This document shows positions 47,262-56,943 of a stretch of DNA of 64,000 nt, in pieces (position 1 is the first letter of the stretch; every line of letters begins with the position of its first letter). Source of the DNA: Acinetobacter chinensis (lineage in GTDB: Bacteria; Pseudomonadota; Gammaproteobacteria; Pseudomonadales; Moraxellaceae). Where the stretch lies: the NCBI RefSeq assembly GCF_002165375.2, contig NZ_CP032134.1:1178001-1242000 (forward strand), written 5' to 3'. The notes under the pieces are model-generated. The model was not told where the DNA came from and ran no database searches. It worked only from the letters and a program-made list of their open reading frames with translations. Position numbers and translations under genes: made by a program.

Positions 47262-48052
47262 AACCATTAATTCATTTTGCCCATGCCAATGGTGTGCCAT
47301 CAAAAGTTTATCAGAAGCTGTTTGATCTGCTGAGTGATGATTATGATGTGATTGATGTGCCATTACTTGGACCTGATAAAAACTACCCAGTGGATAATCA
47401 CTGGGAAAGCCTGACCAGACAGGTCATTGACAGTATTGTTCGGCAGGCTCAGGGACGTAAAGTGATTGGGCTTGGACATTCACTGGGAGCTGTGCTGTCA
47501 TTTAAAGCGGCACAACAGCGTCCAGAGCTGTTTTCTCAGGTCATCATGCTCGATCCACCTATGATTATGGGGAAGGATTCAGTTGCCTTGCATATCGCAA
47601 AACTGCTGAAACTGAAAATGGTCGATACCATGTCTCCTGCATCACTTTCGCTTCGTCGCCGTGATCACTGGGACAGTCGGGAACAGGCAGCAGAATTACT
47701 GCGCCCAAAGGGCTTTTATAAAGATTTTGATGCGGACTGTTTTCAGGCCTATATTGATTTTGCACTGACAGATGATTATGCGCGTGGTGGTGTGGAACTG
47801 ACCATTCCTAAAATGGATGAAGTCAGTATTTTCAGAACCAATCCATCACTGTGGTGGTTGCCTCAGTCTGAACTGAAAGTTCCGGTTCATCTGGTTGCAG
47901 CTGAAAAAGGTCCTTTTATCGGGCGTCGTTATCCACAGCAGATGAAGAAAAAGTTTAATGTTCCTTATACTGTCGTTCCAGGCAGTCATATGTTCCCGCT
48001 GGAACATCCTGTGGAAACAGTAGCTTTGATTAAAAGTCTGATTCAGTCTTAA
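47258..48052 (+). CDS. alpha/beta-hydrolase (esterase-like)
   Basis: 264 residues, no signal peptide. The nucleophile elbow GLGHSLGAVLS (Ser near 76) and the final histidine in GSHMFPLEHPVET (about 247) define the alpha/beta-hydrolase fold; the oxyanion region is HFAHANGVPS at the start. It overlaps sppA by 4 bases (ATGA), hence co-translated, and ends at a terminator. Substrate unknown, with no clear link to the protease function. Confidence 0.88.
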   Translation: MKPLIHFAHANGVPSKVYQKLFDLLSDDYDVIDVPLLGPDKNYPVDNHWESLTRQVIDSIVRQAQGRKVIGLGHSLGAVLSFKAAQQRPELFSQVIMLDPPMIMGKDSVALHIAKLLKLKMVDTMSPASLSLRRRDHWDSREQAAELLRPKGFYKDFDADCFQAYIDFALTDDYARGGVELTIPKMDEVSIFRTNPSLWWLPQSELKVPVHLVAAEKGPFIGRRYPQQMKKKFNVPYTVVPGSHMFPLEHPVETVALIKSLIQS

Positions 48053-48080
48053 CTGATCTGAGTTTCAGCTGAAACTTATA

Positions 48081-48107
48081 AAAATGCATCTCAGGATGCA
48101 TTTTTTT
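48081..48107 (+). terminator. terminator after the hydrolase gene
   Basis: AAAATGCATC, loop TCAG, GATGCATTTT plus T-tract. Confidence 0.8.
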
Positions 48108-48174
48108 ATGGTTTGTTTTTTTACAGATATTCAGGTTTTCAATTAACAGTGGCTTGGTGGAGGAGCGCCTGAAA

Positions 48175-48206
48175 ATAAAAAACGCATCCAGGGATGCGTT
48201 TTAAAT
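48175..48206 (-). terminator. terminator of purMN
   Basis: AACGCATCC and GGATGCGTT form a tight stem flanked by A6 and T4; on the minus strand it is followed by TTTTTTAT, 22 bases after purN. Confidence 0.75.
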
Positions 48207-48227
48207 CTTGCTTTTAAGTTGGCTGAA

Positions 48228-48860
48228 TCAAAAGTTACAGAACTGAACAGGGCTGGTTAAAGGCTGTCCTTTATAGAGCACCTGACCGTTGTTCAGATGC
48301 TGAATGGTTCCATTACAGATCCATTCAACAGCCTGAGGGTAAATCAGATGTTCAAGTACATGAACACGTTCTGCCAGGGTCTCAGCAGTATCTTTATGAC
48401 TGACGCTGAGTACACCCTGAGTCAGTGCCTGTCCTGCATCAAGTTCAGCTGTGACGAAATGAACCGTACAGCCATGCAGTGTATCACCTGTTTTCAGCAC
48501 ACGCAGATGAGTGTGCATGCCTTTGTATGCAGGCAGCAGAGAAGGGTGAATGTTGACCATTTTTCCTTCCCATGCCTGAACAAATTCAGGGCTTAAAATC
48601 CGCATGAAACCGGCGAGAATCACCAGGTCCACATTCCATTCAAGTAATTGCTGATGCATGACATCATCAAAAGCCTGACGGCTTGGATACTGCTTATGTT
48701 CAATAACGGTGGTCTGAATGCCAGCCTGTTCAGCACGCTGAAGTGCATAGGCTTCAGGTCTGTTGGAAATAACCCCGACGATTTCACCAGAAAGATTTGC
48801 ATCAATCAGTGCCTGCAGGTTACTTCCACTGCCTGAAACCAGTACCGCAATTTTGATCAT
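48228..48860 (-). CDS. purN: phosphoribosylglycinamide formyltransferase
   Basis: Third step of purine synthesis, transferring formyl from 10-formyl-tetrahydrofolate to GAR. 210 residues. Catalytic residues lie in VNIHPSLLPAYKG (Asn, His near 108) and LDAGQALTQG (Asp near 144); the opening VLVSGSGSNLQALID is canonical. It starts 6 bases after purM, and the two form the usual purMN operon. Confidence 0.96.
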   Translation of the reverse strand: MIKIAVLVSGSGSNLQALIDANLSGEIVGVISNRPEAYALQRAEQAGIQTTVIEHKQYPSRQAFDDVMHQQLLEWNVDLVILAGFMRILSPEFVQAWEGKMVNIHPSLLPAYKGMHTHLRVLKTGDTLHGCTVHFVTAELDAGQALTQGVLSVSHKDTAETLAERVHVLEHLIYPQAVEWICNGTIQHLNNGQVLYKGQPLTSPVQFCNF

Positions 48861-48866
48861 CAGGTT

Positions 48867-49937
48867 TTACGCAAAAATCACACGGATTTTTTCGTCAGCA
48901 CCTTCAACGGATTCAGCATTGTCTGCAATGTGACCCATTGTGAAAGCTTTTTCACCCAGGCTGTTCAGCAGTTCAACAGTTTTGTCAGCATCTGCTGCAT
49001 CAACCACAAGAACCATACCTACGCCACAGTTAAATGTGCGGTACATTTCAAACTGTTCAACACCACCTTCACGTTGAAGCAGTTTGAACAGTTCTGGCCA
49101 TTCCCATGATGCTTCATTAACAACAGCCTGAGCACCGTTTGGAAGTACGCGAGGCAGGTTGCCCGGTAAGCCGCCACCTGTGATGTGAGCCATTGCGTGA
49201 ACATCAACTTCTTTCAGTAACTGAAGAATAGGTTTGACATAAATACGTGTCGGTTCCATTGCAACATCTGCAAGTGGGCGACCGTCAACGATCTGAGTCA
49301 GATCAACGTTTTTCACGTCTAAAATTTTACGAAGAAGAGAGTAACCGTTTGAGTGTGCGCCTGAAGAAGCAACACCAACCAGTACATCACCAGCTTTCAC
49401 TTTAGAGCCATCAATAATTTTGCTTTGCTCAACAACACCGACACAGAAGCCAGCAAGATCGTAGTCTTCGCCTTCGTACATACCAGGCATTTCAGCAGTT
49501 TCACCACCGACCAGTGCACAGTTGGCGAGTTCACAACCAGCGCCGATGCCAGTAACAACATTGGCAGCAACATCAACATTTAAGTGACCAGTTGCATAGT
49601 AGTCCAGGAAGAACAATGGTTCTGCGCCACAGACCAGCAGGTCGTTCACACACATTGCAACCAGATCCTGACCAATGGTGTCATGGCGGTTCAGATTCAG
49701 TGCCAGACGTAATTTAGTACCAACACCATCTGTGCCAGATACGAGAACAGGTTCTTCATAACCTTTAGGAATTTTACAAAGTGCGCCGAAGCCGCCTAAT
49801 CCACCCATCACTTCAGGACGGGAAGTACGTTTCGCTACAGATTTGATTCGATCGACAAGTGCGTCGCCCGCTTCAATATCGACACCAGCGTCTTTATAGC
49901 TTAAACCAGTGTTTGGGGAAGAAGTTGAGTTGCTCAT
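48867..49937 (-). CDS. purM: phosphoribosylformylglycinamidine cyclo-ligase
   Basis: AIR synthetase, fifth step of purine synthesis, ATP-dependent ring closure. 356 residues: [91 protein letters not shown]. Normal length. Faces away from perM across a 135-base divergent region; purN follows. Confidence 0.97.
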   Translation of the reverse strand: MSNSTSSPNTGLSYKDAGVDIEAGDALVDRIKSVAKRTSRPEVMGGLGGFGALCKIPKGYEEPVLVSGTDGVGTKLRLALNLNRHDTIGQDLVAMCVNDLLVCGAEPLFFLDYYATGHLNVDVAANVVTGIGAGCELANCALVGGETAEMPGMYEGEDYDLAGFCVGVVEQSKIIDGSKVKAGDVLVGVASSGAHSNGYSLLRKILDVKNVDLTQIVDGRPLADVAMEPTRIYVKPILQLLKEVDVHAMAHITGGGLPGNLPRVLPNGAQAVVNEASWEWPELFKLLQREGGVEQFEMYRTFNCGVGMVLVVDAADADKTVELLNSLGEKAFTMGHIADNAESVEGADEKIRVIFA

Positions 49938-50072
49938 AATGAAGTCTCCGCATTTGCGCGGGGATTATAACCCGAATATACGAAACTCTTATGTTATTTA
50001 TGCGCTAAAATGCTATCTTTACTAAAATATTTTATGTTCCATAACGATTACACTTAAAAAAGGCGGATTCTT

Positions 50073-51293
50073 ATGGTTGACCGCAGTTTACAGCGCGTTT
50101 TCATCCTGGCAGGCATTGCTCTGATTCTGTGGATTTTATATTTACTTAAGCCTGTAGTTATTCCTTTTATAGGGGCTTTCCTGCTTGCCTATCTGTTCAG
50201 CCCCCTGGTACAGAAACTGAGTAAGCTCTTACCGCGCTGGCTGGCTATTTCTACTGTCTTTGTTGCCATTGGTGTTGTACTGACCTGGGCGGTATGGTTC
50301 GTTGTGCCGCTGGTATGGAAACAGCTGATATATGCGCGTGACAGTATTCCTGCCGGTATTCACTGGATCAACTATACTTTTTTACCGTGGGCATCGCATA
50401 CATTTAACCTGCAACCTATGGAAATTGATGTGGATCAGATTTCTAAAGTCGTTATGGATTATGTCCAGACGAACTACAGTGCAGACAGTATCCAGACCAT
50501 GGCACTGAAAATTGCACAGTCTGGTCTGAATTTCATTCAGATTGGCGGTGTGGTTGTACTGATTCCTGTGATTGCGTTTTACTTCCTGCTGGACTGGGAG
50601 CGTATGCTGGACAGTATGCGTCGTCTGATTCCCCGTCGTTATGAAAAAAATACTTTAAATATTGTAGGTGAATGCCACAGCGTACTGGGGGCTTTTGTAA
50701 AAGGTCAGCTTCTAGTGATGTTCCTGCTTGGTGTGGTATATGCAGTGGGTTTACAGCTGATTGGTCTGGAAGTTGGTTTGATTATTGGCATGGTGGCGGG
50801 TCTGTGCAGTATCATTCCTTATCTCGGATTTGGTGTCGGTATTATTGCTGCTGTCATTGCTACTCTGTTTCAGTTCGGTATTGACTGGATGCAGCTGGTA
50901 TTGGTCGGTGTGGTATTTATGATTGGTCAGGCAGTTGAAGGCTATATTCTTCAGCCGTTTCTGCTGGGGGATAAAATTGGTCTGTCACCTGTTGCAGTCG
51001 TATTTGCTGTCCTTGCCGGGGCGCAGCTTGCCGGTTTCCTCGGTATGCTGATTGCACTTCCTGTTGCAGCGGTGATCGTCGTTCTGCTCAGACATGCCCG
51101 TGACTGTTATGAACAGAGTCGTCTGTACTCAGTGCCTTTACTTGCTGTTACTCAGGATGCTGAAACAGGAAGTATCAGTGTGGAAACTGAAAAGGTGAAT
51201 GTGGATATTGAAATTACACCCGAACCTGTAAAAAGTCTGAAAGATACTGAAAAATCGAGTAAGATTGACCCATTGGATGAAAAAGATAAATAG
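50073..51293 (+). CDS. perM: AI-2E family transporter (PerM-like)
   Basis: 406 residues with seven to eight membrane helices and the family pattern: paired N-terminal helices (VFILAGIALILWILYLL, VVIPFIGAFLLAYLFSPLV), a periplasmic loop, PVIAFYFLLDWERM, the GLEVGLIIGMVAGLCSIIPYLG motif and QAVEGYILQPFLLG. The hydrophilic C-terminal tail of about 60 residues is Glu/Lys-rich. Members export AI-2, or act as sodium-proton antiporters; which applies is unknown. Fifteen bases separate it from hda, an arrangement I recall from relatives. Confidence 0.9.
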   Translation: MVDRSLQRVFILAGIALILWILYLLKPVVIPFIGAFLLAYLFSPLVQKLSKLLPRWLAISTVFVAIGVVLTWAVWFVVPLVWKQLIYARDSIPAGIHWINYTFLPWASHTFNLQPMEIDVDQISKVVMDYVQTNYSADSIQTMALKIAQSGLNFIQIGGVVVLIPVIAFYFLLDWERMLDSMRRLIPRRYEKNTLNIVGECHSVLGAFVKGQLLVMFLLGVVYAVGLQLIGLEVGLIIGMVAGLCSIIPYLGFGVGIIAAVIATLFQFGIDWMQLVLVGVVFMIGQAVEGYILQPFLLGDKIGLSPVAVVFAVLAGAQLAGFLGMLIALPVAAVIVVLLRHARDCYEQSRLYSVPLLAVTQDAETGSISVETEKVNVDIEITPEPVKSLKDTEKSSKIDPLDEKDK

Positions 51294-51308
51294 GGCTATT
51301 CAGAATAT

Positions 51309-52013
51309 ATGCGTCAACTGCAGCTTGATATTGAACCACAACTTGATGCCCGGATCAGTGATTTCTCAGGTCCAGGATGGGGACATGTCATCGATGCAAT
51401 CCGCCAGTTACATGCCGGGTTAATGAACAGGTTCTACGTTTATGGTGGGGCAGGTACAGGCAAAAGTCATCTGCTTTCAGCAATTTGTGATTCCTATCTG
51501 GAAATTGGTAAATCAGCAATTCAGGTTTCATTACTTGAGTTGCTTGATGCTCCGACGGAAGCCATTACTTCACTTGAGCGTTATGACCTTGTTGCACTGG
51601 ACGATATAGAAGCAATCAGTGGTGTTCCGCATTGGCAAAAGGCAGTTTTTCATCTCATTAATTATAACAATGAAGAAGGTGGACAGCTTGTGTTTTCGTC
51701 ACGGGTTGCACCAATTGAGCTGAAATTGGAACTTCCGGACCTTCAGTCACGCCTGACTCAGGCTGTCAGTGTTAAGGTTCCGAACGGTAGTTTGTATGCA
51801 GACAGACATGCATTGGTGACTTCAGTGCTGAACCGTAGAGGGATTCACATTGATCAGCAGATAACTGATTATCTGCTGTTACATGGTCCGCATCAGGCAT
51901 CTGTTCTGTTGCAGTCTTTAGAACAGCTGATACAGTTGTTAAAAGGTGAAAAAACAAAGCTGAGTACAGCCACAATCCGCCAGATTTATGCCTTGATTGA
52001 TGAATATCATTAA
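51309..52013 (+). CDS. hda: DnaA regulatory inactivator Hda
   Basis: 234 residues. With the sliding clamp it stimulates ATP hydrolysis by DnaA and prevents over-initiation. N-terminal QLQLDI (residues 3-8) fits a clamp-binding motif. AAA+ domain: Walker A GGAGTGKSH (about 44), Walker B LVALDDIEAI (about 97), and the arginine-finger region SRLTQAVSV. C-terminal lid helices complete the domain; there is no DNA-binding domain, which distinguishes it from DnaA. Confidence 0.93.
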   Translation: MRQLQLDIEPQLDARISDFSGPGWGHVIDAIRQLHAGLMNRFYVYGGAGTGKSHLLSAICDSYLEIGKSAIQVSLLELLDAPTEAITSLERYDLVALDDIEAISGVPHWQKAVFHLINYNNEEGGQLVFSSRVAPIELKLELPDLQSRLTQAVSVKVPNGSLYADRHALVTSVLNRRGIHIDQQITDYLLLHGPHQASVLLQSLEQLIQLLKGEKTKLSTATIRQIYALIDEYH

Positions 52014-52025
52014 AACATAAAAAAT

Positions 52026-52043
52026 CTTGAGTAATTACTCAAG
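52026..52043. promoter_or_regulatory. 18-bp perfect palindrome upstream of the rhombotarget pair
   Basis: CTTGAGTAATTACTCAAG, directly after the hda stop and 90 bases before the first CSLREA gene. As RNA it would be a 7-bp stem with an AATT loop but no U-tract follows. A second repeat, GTTGCA and TGCAAC, lies at 52075-52093. Candidate operators for the CSLREA genes. Confidence 0.45.
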
Positions 52044-52133
52044 CTATGACAAAGTACACGGAAAATTGTTCCATGTTGCACGGACTTTGCAACTGAAGAA
52101 AAAAAAGAACATTAAAAAATCAAGGAGAAGGAG

Positions 52134-53987
52134 ATGCTCAAACGGAGCATAGCTATCGGTTCGCTTTTTATAGCGGGACATGCTTACAGTGCCAATATCA
52201 CAGTAACCTCAACTGAAGATGTCGTTAAGGATGATAAAGAGTGTTCTTTACGCGAAGCGATTGAATATATTAATCAGGGAATGAAAGAGGAAGGCTACTA
52301 TGGCTGTGGCGGAAAAGACGCTGCAAATATCATTGAGCTTAAAAGCAGAACAGTTTACAGACTGAACAGCCAGATTCGGATTTCAAAAAGTCTGAGCATA
52401 CGGACAGTGTATTCCTCCACGACTGAAAATGGTGAAGAACCGGTTAAAGGCTTGCTGAATGCGACACTTCAGATGGTGGGGACAGACCGTATTTTTCAGA
52501 TTGAAGACACTAAAAAAGCAGAAGACAAAGAAGGTAACGAAATTGATTACGACAATATTCTGTCGGTCAATTTAACTGAAGTCAATCTGCAAGGATGTGG
52601 TGACAGCAAGTGCAAGCAGGATAAAGGTGGTCTGATTTATAATGATGAACTGCTTACACTTGAATATGTCAAACTCAGTGGTGGACAGGCGGCTAAAGGT
52701 GGTGCGATTTATAATGTAGCTGTACCTTATAAAGAGGGCGGCACTCTCAGTCGGGTTTCTATCAATGATAGCCTGTTTGAAAAAAACACAGCAGACCAGG
52801 GGGCAGTTCTTTACTCCATGGTGCCTCTGTTTATTATGCAGCGTGCATTGGTCATTGATAATGAAACGACCAGTACTGCCAGTGCAGCAATTGAAACTGA
52901 AAAATCGCCTGCCGATGATAAAACTGAAGATTTCCCTAAAATGAAATATTACGTGCTAAACACAACGTTTATGCGCAATAAAGGAAATCTGATCCGTCTC
53001 CGCGATGAAATGGGACTGAACAACCTGACAGTTGTCGCCAATACCGGGGGGATTTTACTGGATGCTCCATTCGGTAAAGCATACATGGCAAACAGTATTG
53101 TTGTGGGCAATCCTTATCCTGTCAAACAGTCTGTGGACTGTACAGTTGTCTCCGGTGATAAAAGTATTCTTCAGAACAACCTTGCAGGTGCAAGCTGTGG
53201 AACAGGCAGTTCAAAATATCCAAATGAAATCTGGTCAGGGACTAAGCTGATCGCTGGTGATGAACTGGAAGGCAGCTGTAATCCTGTCTATACAGATAAA
53301 GAAAGCCTGTTATGTCCTTTAGTGCGTAATGACAAAATGTTTCTTGGCTACTTACGTCCACGGATTCCTTTAATTTATAAAACACTTGCTGAATCCGTCA
53401 TTATTGATAAAGGAAAAGCTCAGATTGGTACGGATTCGCTTATCACCTGCATGGGAACTGATCAGCGTTCAGTCAACAGACAGGCTGATTATATGTTATG
53501 TGACCGTGGTGCCATCGAAGTTGTTGTTCCTGAAAGTCTCGGCACGTTGGGCGATGAGTTTTTACCTGGACAGACCATTAAGCTGAGTATTGCAGAAGCT
53601 TTGGGTGATATAGATCTGCTACCAGCGGATCAATGCGATGCACTGGTTGGGAAAAGACCAGATGGCGAAGCATGGCAGGCGGGCTGTATGCAGGTTGAGC
53701 AAACTCATACTGCATCTAAAGGCCGAGTCAGTATTGATAATGATGGCAATATCACTTATGTCCCAAATTCTGCATGGAAAGGTGCAGATACCTTCAAAAT
53801 TAAAGTTATTACCACGGCAACCCGATTTAACCTGACAGATAAATATGTACCCGTAAATGTCAATATTCTGGTTGAGCCGGATAATGTAATGGAAAGCAGC
53901 AAAGTAAAAACTTCCGGTGGCTCTTTTGGGTGGCTGGGAGTGTTAGGAATGTTTGCTTTGGCAGGATTGCGCCGCTTTAAGAAATAA
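52134..53987 (+). CDS. rbtA: CSLREA / GlyGly-CTERM surface protein (rhombotarget A-like)
   Basis: 617 residues with strong ribosome site AAGGAGAAGGAG. Signal peptide 1-20 (ends HAYSA). CSLREA motif at Cys37, then a right-handed beta-helix-like repeat region (about 100-440, e.g. GGAIYNVAV, NTFMRNKGNLI-type strands) and an Ig/cadherin-like domain (about 520-590, GNITYVPNSAWKGADTFKIKV). The C-terminus is a GlyGly-CTERM signal: SGGSFGWLGVLGMFALAGL then RRFKK. GlyGly-CTERM proteins are cut by rhombosortase and released or displayed via type II secretion. I recall this as rhombotarget A of acinetobacters. A paralogue follows after 13 bases. Confidence 0.85.
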   Translation: MLKRSIAIGSLFIAGHAYSANITVTSTEDVVKDDKECSLREAIEYINQGMKEEGYYGCGGKDAANIIELKSRTVYRLNSQIRISKSLSIRTVYSSTTENGEEPVKGLLNATLQMVGTDRIFQIEDTKKAEDKEGNEIDYDNILSVNLTEVNLQGCGDSKCKQDKGGLIYNDELLTLEYVKLSGGQAAKGGAIYNVAVPYKEGGTLSRVSINDSLFEKNTADQGAVLYSMVPLFIMQRALVIDNETTSTASAAIETEKSPADDKTEDFPKMKYYVLNTTFMRNKGNLIRLRDEMGLNNLTVVANTGGILLDAPFGKAYMANSIVVGNPYPVKQSVDCTVVSGDKSILQNNLAGASCGTGSSKYPNEIWSGTKLIAGDELEGSCNPVYTDKESLLCPLVRNDKMFLGYLRPRIPLIYKTLAESVIIDKGKAQIGTDSLITCMGTDQRSVNRQADYMLCDRGAIEVVVPESLGTLGDEFLPGQTIKLSIAEALGDIDLLPADQCDALVGKRPDGEAWQAGCMQVEQTHTASKGRVSIDNDGNITYVPNSAWKGADTFKIKVITTATRFNLTDKYVPVNVNILVEPDNVMESSKVKTSGGSFGWLGVLGMFALAGLRRFKK

Positions 53988-54000
53988 GCAGGGAAAGATC

Positions 54001-56451
54001 ATGAAAAATTATAAAAAAGGAATATTATGTCTGGCGGTGCTGGCAGCAATGCCGTTGATTGCAGCCCAGGATAAGACTATTTATGTCAATACTTTTGCTG
54101 ATGAAAATGGTGAAAACCCAGCAAACTGTTCTTTGCGGGAGGCAATACAGACAGCAAAAGATAATAAATCTTTTGGTGGCTGTACTCCTGGTAATACAGC
54201 GAATGGACAAACTGACATTATTCAGCTGGAAGCAGGAACGTATCTGCTGAATGAAGAGTTGAAACCTCAGTCTACAATCAGAATATGGGGCAAAGCGCCC
54301 GTTGACTTTACGCGTAAAGATCCTATTACACACGAATATCCGGCTTTTACGGAAACGAAAACAATCATCAGTGGTGGTGGAAAAAGCCGTATATTCAATA
54401 CAGCGAACTCTGGTACAAGCGTTGAGCTTACACATATTACCCTTACGGATGGCTACTCAGCTGACTATGGTGGTGCTGTCTTTGCTGCAGGGCCGTTTTC
54501 AGTAATTGATGGTGCAATCCTGAACTCCCGTGCAAAAAATGGCGGTGCAGTTTATTCATTTGCAAGACAGACTGAAAAAGAAATCAGTATTTCAGGTTCG
54601 CGTCTGGAAGGGAATAAGGCAGATCAGGCGGGTAGCGTACTTGCCATGGAGTGCGGTGCTGATTTAATGAATACTCAATCAGCGATTACCATTTCAGCCA
54701 GCAGTATTATACGCAACGGTTCGGCTGCAGATCCAAGTATTATGGATATCTGTGGACAAGCGACTGTTAGAATCAGCTCCAGTACAATTGCTGAAAATAC
54801 AGTTAACCCTCAGTCCGGGAGCATCATTAAAGCAATTTCAACAGATGGACATACTTTAAGTTCATCGTCAAAAATGGAATTGCTGAGTAATACCATTGTC
54901 AGCAATAAAGCATTCAGCACATTGTTGTATGATGATAATGGGTCTAAAGCACTGGTATATAATGTACTGGCATTTAATACAGGAAAATCCTGTCGCTATG
55001 CACTGAATGGTGGGGATGTTGCAGAAATTACCACTGCAGGTATAAGCGCGGTTAAGAATGCATTTCAGACTGATGGTGTTGAAGGTGCCTGTGATTTACC
55101 TGATGCACAGCTCTACGATACAGATACATCAACGAAAGAGAAGAAATTCAGGCACATTAAGCTGAATGGAATGTCGTTGAGTGATGTCCTGACTCCAATG
55201 CTTGTTCCAAATGAATACAATGCATATCTTCCAATGTACTATCCAGTGAATCATTCAACAGAAACGGATCTGGTGGATGTTGGTGGAGATACCTGTGGTA
55301 TTGATCAGCGTGGCCTTGAGCGTGTGACTAACGGTACTTTAACGCTTAATCCAGATGATAAGAATACCTGTGATATCGGTTCAATCGAAAATATGCGTCT
55401 GACAGCTGCAGACTTAAAAAGTCTTAAGAATACTTCTTATGTGACTTTATTAGATTATTATCAGGCTGAAATTGACTATGCGACTCAGATTTTAAAATAT
55501 CCTGTAGAAAATAAGGATCTGATAGCAGCATATACTGAAATTCTTAAGGAAAATACAGAATTACTTGCTGCTACAAAAGCAAATGCCAAATACAGAGCGA
55601 TTTATCTGGATCCATTTGCGCAGGCACTGCCAAATGCAGTTCTGAGTACCGACAGTCAGGGAAATGTGATTGCAAAACCTGAAGAACTGAATACTGATAA
55701 TTATACAATTACTGCTGAAGCGATTGGTGTTGGCAGTATTTCGGGAGAAGGGAAAGAGTTTAAGTTTACAGGAACCAAAGATCCAAACATGAAGTGTGAG
55801 TGGGTTCCAGCAGTTAAACGGATTATGATTTACAGACTGGACGATGAACTTACAGGCGGTCTGGGTTCTTCATACTGTAAATACACCATTACCTCAAAAG
55901 TGGGTCATCAGACTTCGACGGGTATATTAAAGGCAGACTTTGTCAATATTGCACCTATAGCGAAAGATGATTCCTATGTCATAAAATATGGTTCTGATCT
56001 TGCTGTAAGTGTAAATCCTTTGGAAAATGACAGTGATGATGGTGATGGTCCGGTTTCAGCACTGCTGAATCCAGATAAGCCACCATTTTTCAAAGGTGCA
56101 GATGGTAAAGATCTTGCGATCCGAATTGTGAATCAGCCATCCAGTATTGTGATTAAGGCTGATCGTAGTGGTCCATGTCCAACGGACTATATACGTGATA
56201 CCTGTTATGGTGGAAATCTGAATATTCAGGTTAAAAATAATTTCAGTCCATTCAGTTATGCAATTGAATACGATATTTTTGATTCTGAAGGATTACAGTC
56301 AACCAAGACGGCGAAGATTTATCTGAACAATACCTCTGTTGACTCAAATACCAAAGCAGATGGTGGTGGTGGAGGCAGTGCTGGAGTGCTAGGTGTGTTC
56401 GGTTTGATCGGAATGGCAGCATTCAGGACATTCCGGCGTAAACAGAAGTAA
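54001..56451 (+). CDS. second CSLREA / GlyGly-CTERM surface protein
   Basis: 816 residues from ATG 54001; the frame extends upstream into the previous gene but AGGGA precedes this ATG. Signal peptide 1-22. CSLREA at Cys43 (NCSLREAIQTAK), a beta-helix-like region (about 120-380), a linker, and a cadherin-like domain with PIAKDDSYVI and NPLENDSDDGDG (about 650-700). The tail GGGGGSAGVLGVFGLIGMAAF plus RRKQK fits a GlyGly-CTERM signal. It shares order and ends with the upstream gene, so the two arose by duplication and are probably co-secreted. Ligand unknown. Confidence 0.82.
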   Translation: MKNYKKGILCLAVLAAMPLIAAQDKTIYVNTFADENGENPANCSLREAIQTAKDNKSFGGCTPGNTANGQTDIIQLEAGTYLLNEELKPQSTIRIWGKAPVDFTRKDPITHEYPAFTETKTIISGGGKSRIFNTANSGTSVELTHITLTDGYSADYGGAVFAAGPFSVIDGAILNSRAKNGGAVYSFARQTEKEISISGSRLEGNKADQAGSVLAMECGADLMNTQSAITISASSIIRNGSAADPSIMDICGQATVRISSSTIAENTVNPQSGSIIKAISTDGHTLSSSSKMELLSNTIVSNKAFSTLLYDDNGSKALVYNVLAFNTGKSCRYALNGGDVAEITTAGISAVKNAFQTDGVEGACDLPDAQLYDTDTSTKEKKFRHIKLNGMSLSDVLTPMLVPNEYNAYLPMYYPVNHSTETDLVDVGGDTCGIDQRGLERVTNGTLTLNPDDKNTCDIGSIENMRLTAADLKSLKNTSYVTLLDYYQAEIDYATQILKYPVENKDLIAAYTEILKENTELLAATKANAKYRAIYLDPFAQALPNAVLSTDSQGNVIAKPEELNTDNYTITAEAIGVGSISGEGKEFKFTGTKDPNMKCEWVPAVKRIMIYRLDDELTGGLGSSYCKYTITSKVGHQTSTGILKADFVNIAPIAKDDSYVIKYGSDLAVSVNPLENDSDDGDGPVSALLNPDKPPFFKGADGKDLAIRIVNQPSSIVIKADRSGPCPTDYIRDTCYGGNLNIQVKNNFSPFSYAIEYDIFDSEGLQSTKTAKIYLNNTSVDSNTKADGGGGGSAGVLGVFGLIGMAAFRTFRRKQK

Positions 56452-56459
56452 CTGACAAT

Positions 56460-56487
56460 AAAAAGCCTCCAGTCTGGAGGCTTTTTA
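56460..56487. terminator. bidirectional terminator
   Basis: AAAAGCCTCCAG, one-base centre T, CTGGAGGCTTTTT; serves both the CSLREA genes and the convergent sigma-factor operon. Confidence 0.85.
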
Positions 56488-56538
56488 TTGAGATCATGCT
56501 GGTACGCAGCAGCTGATTTGACTGTTACATCATGACTT

Positions 56539-56943
56539 TCAGTGGCTTGCAGTACCTGGCTGTATATATTTGTTGATATATTCTTCGCGGATTGCTGCAC
56601 GGTCTTCTGGGGCCGCTTTGAGCATACGGGTACGTAAATCTTTACGTTCCATACTGCTCATTTTCTGCCAGGTTTCACGCATTTTCTGTTTTTCCTGATC
56701 AGGCAGCTGAGTAAACCAGTCCATACGTTGCTGTAAGGCACTGCTTTGCTCATCGGGTATTTCTTTTAAAGACTGATAGCGTTTAATCAGAGCAGCCTGT
56801 TCCGCATCCGAAAGAGAGTCCCATGTTTCAGAGATCTGAGTATCGGCATCTTTGGAGAAAATCCAGAAACGTTCAAAACCAGCAAAACTGGTCTGTAGAA
56901 AACCTAAAGCACAAAAAGCGAGTGCTAATCTTTTAGCTGCCAT
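56539..56943 (-). CDS. DUF3106-type exported protein
   Basis: 134 residues from ATG 56943, which overlaps the preceding stop by 11 bases. Signal peptide 1-21 (LALAFCALGFLQTSFAG). The rest is helical and highly charged, with repeated W-containing segments: ISETWDSLSDAEQAALIKRYQSL, RMDWFTQLPDQEKQKMRETW and KMSSMERKDLRTRML, the DUF3106 pattern, found next to ECF-sigma genes. Probably periplasmic, perhaps a sensor or partner of the anti-sigma protein; function unknown. Confidence 0.75.
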   Translation of the reverse strand: MAAKRLALAFCALGFLQTSFAGFERFWIFSKDADTQISETWDSLSDAEQAALIKRYQSLKEIPDEQSSALQQRMDWFTQLPDQEKQKMRETWQKMSSMERKDLRTRMLKAAPEDRAAIREEYINKYIQPGTASH

